Source: Rhodothermales bacterium
GTDB taxonomy: Bacteria > Bacteroidota > Rhodothermia > Rhodothermales > UBA10348
Direction: 5' to 3'
DNA: 9,047 nt
Assembly: GCA_013003255.1 (NCBI GenBank)
Contig: JABDJZ010000629.1
Location: 1-9,047, forward strand
A program made the position numbers and the translations under genes. The notes below the pieces were generated by a model that saw only the letters and a list, made by a program, of their open reading frames with translations, did not search any database and had not been told where the DNA came from. Positions 6,341-9,047 of the stretch are shown piece after piece. Numbering within the stretch: the first letter of the stretch is position 1; every line of letters begins with the position of its first letter.

Positions 6341-7696
6341 ATGAAAACATCACGCACACTCATTCTCCTGGCGATCTCGCTGATAGGCGTCGGATCCGTA
6401 CAGGCCCAGCGCGTCCCCCAGCGCGCACTCCGGACCTACATCCCGCCGGATCAACTGGTCTCGTTCCTTCCGTCAACTCCGATGGACACCTACATCGAGC
6501 TGGTCAACCCGATCTTTGAGCGGGTTACCGGCAAGACGGTGATCGATCCGGACGGAATGGCATTCGAGATCGGAATCCCGCTCCAGGCGATGCACTTTCT
6601 GGATGCCACGGAGATGGTCCTTGCCTACAACGGGTACGTGCTCCGGGAAACGGATCAGTACTTCATGGTGGAGTCGGATGCACCGGATCTTCCAGACCCG
6701 ACCCCACCGGCCGGGACGACCATTGACCCGGCAACCGGTGCGGCTGTAGTCGGACCGGCAACCCTGGCCACCAAGCAGGTGCGCATCAGCGCCGTTCTCT
6801 TCGAGCTGAACCACACCAAGGCACGTGACTCGGGCATCAACTGGAGCGTGATCTTCGGTGAGGCCAGTGCCGCAGCCGCTGCAGGCGGTGGCTCCACGTC
6901 ATCGGGTGGTGGTGCCCAGGCAGGCCTGAACTTTTTCCTCAAGACGGACAAACTGTTCGAGCCGCTGGATGACATCCTCATCTCGCCGAGCCAGGTTGAC
7001 CTGAAGGATCTCAAGTCCATCATTCAACTGGCCGAGGCTTCAGGTGTCGGCGAAACCATTGCCAGCCCCGAGATCACGGTGCAATCCGGACAGAAGGGCA
7101 ACTTCCAGAGCGGACAGGACATCCCGATCCAGAAGCTGGACTTCTCGGGCAACACCGTAACGGAACTGCTCCAGACGGGCATCATCATCGATGTGACCCC
7201 GACCATCATCACCGAACTCACCCCCGACTCCACCGAGGTGGACATTGTCCATCTGGAAGTGAGTGTGGAGCGTTCCTCAAGCCGCCCGTCCACCGCTGGA
7301 CCCATTATTGATCGCAGTCAGGCGGGTACGCAGGTGGTCTCGCTGAATGGCGAGCAGGTCATGATCGGTGGGCTCTACAGCACCGACGAGTCAGTATCGC
7401 GCCGCGGCGTCCCGTTCCTCAAGGACCTCCCGGGCTGGTTCTTCGGGCTGAAATACCTGTTCTCCCGCTCGCAGACCACCGTTTCGCAAAAGGAACTGCT
7501 CATGGTCCTGCAGGCCGACATTGTTGAGCCCCTGCTGACGCGCTCCACGCAGCCCTATCAGGAAGATCTGCTTGAGCGCAGGCGGAAGCAGGTACAGGAT
7601 GCCCTGCGTCGATTCAACGAGCAGGTGCAGCAGTCCCAGGAGAAGCCCAATCGCTATCTCAAGGAGTCTGGGATGAAGGATTCAGGATCGAAGTAG
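6341..7696 (+). CDS. Outer-membrane secretin of the PilQ/GspD family
   Basis: 451 residues; GGAG at 6328-6331 precedes ATG 6341 by 9 bases, and the gap to the previous gene is 14 bases. A signal peptide covers about residues 1-22, with likely cleavage after V-Q-A. A short N-terminal region (about 40-112) looks like one secretin N-type domain. The secretin core runs from about 145 to 396: VRISAVLFELNHTKARDSGINW, ASPEITVQSGQKGNFQSGQDIPI-type strands, a GIIIDVTPTI strand, the signature GGLYSTDESVSRRGVPFLKDLP, and the closing ELLMVLQADIVEP. An Ala/Gly/Ser-rich loop falls at about 175-192. A charged, helix-prone tail of about 55 residues (397-451) follows the barrel. It should form the multimeric outer-membrane channel for the pilus or secreted substrate, contacted by the PilP part of the upstream fusion. 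It is shorter than typical PilQ, with no AMIN-like domains visible. Confidence 0.94.
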   Translation: MKTSRTLILLAISLIGVGSVQAQRVPQRALRTYIPPDQLVSFLPSTPMDTYIELVNPIFERVTGKTVIDPDGMAFEIGIPLQAMHFLDATEMVLAYNGYVLRETDQYFMVESDAPDLPDPTPPAGTTIDPATGAAVVGPATLATKQVRISAVLFELNHTKARDSGINWSVIFGEASAAAAAGGGSTSSGGGAQAGLNFFLKTDKLFEPLDDILISPSQVDLKDLKSIIQLAEASGVGETIASPEITVQSGQKGNFQSGQDIPIQKLDFSGNTVTELLQTGIIIDVTPTIITELTPDSTEVDIVHLEVSVERSSSRPSTAGPIIDRSQAGTQVVSLNGEQVMIGGLYSTDESVSRRGVPFLKDLPGWFFGLKYLFSRSQTTVSQKELLMVLQADIVEPLLTRSTQPYQEDLLERRRKQVQDALRRFNEQVQQSQEKPNRYLKESGMKDSGSK

Positions 7697-7753
7697 CCGC
7701 GGCTGATTCGAGTCAACGACTATCGGGGTCCTCTGGGGCCGCGGTGTTCCGGC

Positions 7754-7785
7754 GGGCGGCATCCGAAAGGGTGCCGCCCTTTTTT
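7754..7785 (+). terminator. Intrinsic terminator of the pilus operon
   Basis: An 11-bp stem (7754-7764 with 7769-7779, one T-G wobble) is closed by a GAAA tetraloop at 7765-7768 and followed by six T residues at 7780-7785. It lies 57 bases after the secretin stop. There is no T tract on the other side, so it works mainly for the plus strand and shields the convergent minus-strand gene, whose stop is at 7791-7793. Confidence 0.93.
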
Positions 7786-7790
7786 CTGCC

Positions 7791-8528
7791 TCACGGCACT
7801 TGCCGACTGAGAATCCGGTCCCGGTAGAGGAGCTTGTGCCGGTAAGGGAGGACGGTTCTGCTCTGGTTGGCCGCGGTCCATTCGGCATGACGCCACGCAG
7901 CTACCGCGTCCAGAAGCTCGTGCAGCGCTTCGGTCAGGCGTCGCCGCTCACTTCCGATGCGGGCTTCCATCCAGCCCACGAGCGTCAGGCACGGAAGAAC
8001 GGCCAGAAAGAGGAACTGCCCTCTGGCCAGCGAGGTGTTGTAGGCCACAAACGTCCAGGCGAGGGCCACGAGTACCGCGCACGGAATGGCCAGACGGACA
8101 CTTGGCGGGAGCAGGAGTCGGCTGGAAGCCCGCAGAGACCGGACTACCAGCGACTCGCGTTCGCGATTGGTAGCCACCACCGACTCCGACCGAGTGAGCC
8201 CTTGGACAAGGCAACTCAGCTTCCATAGCTTCCCACCTGCTTGCGCGGATCCCAGAAGTGCTCCACGCTTCTCGGCGAATCGCACGAAGCGTTCCTCAAA
8301 CTCCAACTGACGATCCGTTTGAAAGCCACCAATCAGGCGAAACACCGCGAAGCCCAGGTAGAGGACGGTGGGGATCATCACGATCAGCCGGTCAGGCATC
8401 ACGTTGCGGTAGGCCAGCGGAATCAGGACTACCCCGACGGAGGTGGCAATCGCAAAGAGCACCGTCGAGCGCCGGGTCAGGGCACGGAGCGCAAAGAGCT
8501 TGTTCGTGATGCGGGTGGGCGAGGCCAT
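7791..8528 (-). CDS. Unrecognised four-helix membrane protein
   Basis: 245 residues from the ATG whose complement is at 8526-8528. I see two hydrophobic hairpins: helices about 21-40 and 46-68, and about 144-164 and 171-190. Between them is a roughly 75-residue hydrophilic, Arg/Glu-rich segment (70-142). The tail (191-245) is basic and helix-prone. The N-terminus is Arg/Lys-rich, so N-terminus, middle segment and tail are probably cytoplasmic by the positive-inside rule. No signal peptide, catalytic motif or known family is recognised. It is convergent with the pilus operon and nearly abuts the M28-type gene in the opposite direction. No Shine-Dalgarno is visible; TAGTAT (complement of 8535-8540) lies 6 bases from the start codon and could be a -10 element giving a leaderless message, which is weak evidence. 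Membrane character and a clean full-length frame make it a real gene. Confidence 0.75.
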   Translation of the reverse strand: MASPTRITNKLFALRALTRRSTVLFAIATSVGVVLIPLAYRNVMPDRLIVMIPTVLYLGFAVFRLIGGFQTDRQLEFEERFVRFAEKRGALLGSAQAGGKLWKLSCLVQGLTRSESVVATNRERESLVVRSLRASSRLLLPPSVRLAIPCAVLVALAWTFVAYNTSLARGQFLFLAVLPCLTLVGWMEARIGSERRRLTEALHELLDAVAAWRHAEWTAANQSRTVLPYRHKLLYRDRILSRQVP

Positions 8529-8567
8529 GGGCGCATACTACGCCTTTCCCCGGTCATTGGATGCCTC

Positions 8568-9047
8568 GTGGCTGCTGCGGTGGTGTCCTGTACCGCGCCG
8601 ATTGCGGAGCCCTCGCCCCAAGAGGCTCAATCTATCGAACCCGCGCGGATCGAGGCCCACTATGGACGTCTCAATTCCGCTGAGACAGGTGGCCGCAGAA
8701 CCGCGACCATCGGATATGCCGCGGCTGCCACGTACGTGGCCGAACGGCTGGCGGGGTTCGGGATTCAACCCATCCACCCAGGTGAATACCGGCATCTGAG
8801 CTACGGACCCATTAACCACGTGCGGGGAATGACGCTGCGGGTCCTGGACGCGGATTCCACGACCTGGGGGAACGATGCCTTCATGCTGCCGGACCCGCGC
8901 ACCTCCAGCGGCCGGCTGGTGCTCCGATCTTTCCGGAAACTGGCCAGCGGGCAGCCGATTCCCCCGGGCCTCCCCGGGACCGTAGCCGTCACCGATTTCG
9001 TGCCGAGTGACAGTCTGGCGGTCGCGGTGGCTGCCGCCGGGTATCCC
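8568..9047 (+). CDS. M28-type aminopeptidase lipoprotein, N-terminal part (3' end outside window)
   Basis: The frame runs open to the last base, giving 160 codons from GTG 8568. The region HYGRLNSAETGGRR through AAAATYVAERLAGFGIQP matches the pre-catalytic segment of M28 zinc metallopeptidases, which usually reads as H...L.S....GR..G..G...AA.YIA..F...GL.P. A lipobox V-V-S-C places a lipidated Cys at codon 8 from this start. The metal-binding His/Asp/Glu residues lie beyond the window, so catalysis cannot be judged. The stretch after residue 80 may be the protease-associated (PA) insert common in this family. The start is uncertain: GTG 8568 gives too short a signal peptide, while codons from about 8532 on encode a better one (Arg-rich, then VIGCLVAAAVVSC) but contain no ATG, GTG or TTG. 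The likely role is exported peptide degradation, with the protein anchored in the envelope. Confidence 0.65.
   Translation, partial: MAAAVVSCTAPIAEPSPQEAQSIEPARIEAHYGRLNSAETGGRRTATIGYAAAATYVAERLAGFGIQPIHPGEYRHLSYGPINHVRGMTLRVLDADSTTWGNDAFMLPDPRTSSGRLVLRSFRKLASGQPIPPGLPGTVAVTDFVPSDSLAVAVAAAGYP

Noticed and set aside
5652..6359. 235-codon open frame on the minus strand
   Set aside because: Antisense to the PilO-PilP fusion and running into the secretin start; no Shine-Dalgarno, signal or domain.
7800..8228. 142-codon open frame on the plus strand opposite the membrane-protein gene
   Set aside because: The minus-strand frame is longer and has four clear membrane helices; the plus-strand product is low-complexity and has no domain.
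1..9047. CRISPR arrays, tRNA/rRNA genes, insertion sequences, attachment sites
   Set aside because: Looked for spaced direct repeats, transposase motifs, terminal inverted repeats and tRNA-like folds; none seen. The only repeat is the coding Asp/Gly tract at 43-105.

Overview
This is a GC-rich bacterial window in which nearly every base is coding. It carries a secretin and proteins with a signal peptide or a lipobox, so the host is a diderm (outer-membrane) bacterium. Clear Shine-Dalgarno sites precede several starts. The vitamin K-dependent carboxylase-like gene, the M28-type lipoprotein and the fused type IV pilus genes would fit a Rhodothermota/Bacteroidota-like or Gemmatimonadota-like lineage. 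That placement is an inference, and no marker gene here settles it.

Layout: (1) 1-630 is the 3' end of a gene for an unrecognised protein with a striking Asp/Gly repeat. (2) 666-2048 encodes a full-length homologue of vitamin K-dependent gamma-glutamyl carboxylase (HTTM membrane domain plus C-terminal domain) that keeps the expected catalytic lysine. (3) About 2194-7696 is a compact four-gene operon for an envelope-spanning type IV pilus/type II secretion-like machine: a PilT-family ATPase, a PilM-PilN (GspL-like) fusion, a PilO-PilP (GspM/GspC-like) fusion, and a short PilQ/GspD-type secretin. Its last three genes are 1-16 bases from the gene before, and it ends in a textbook intrinsic terminator at 7754-7785. 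(4) 7791-8528 on the minus strand encodes an unrecognised four-helix membrane protein whose stop codon abuts that terminator. (5) About 8568 to the window end is the 5' part of a divergently transcribed M28-type aminopeptidase lipoprotein with no conventional start codon in the expected place.

How the genes work together: the operon supplies the alignment subcomplex of a pilus or secretion machine. The PilM-like cytoplasmic domain, inner-membrane helix and PilN-like periplasmic domain are one polypeptide. PilO (inner-membrane helix, coiled coil, ferredoxin-like fold) and PilP (secretin-contacting domain) are a second. The secretin is the outer-membrane channel, and the cytoplasmic ATPase powers pilin movement. 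No PilB/GspE extension ATPase, PilC/GspF platform protein or pilin lies in the window, so those must be elsewhere. The main oddities are the double fusion, an ATPase Asp box reading G-Q where the family has E-D, and an actin-like domain that has lost its usual phosphate-binding Asp.
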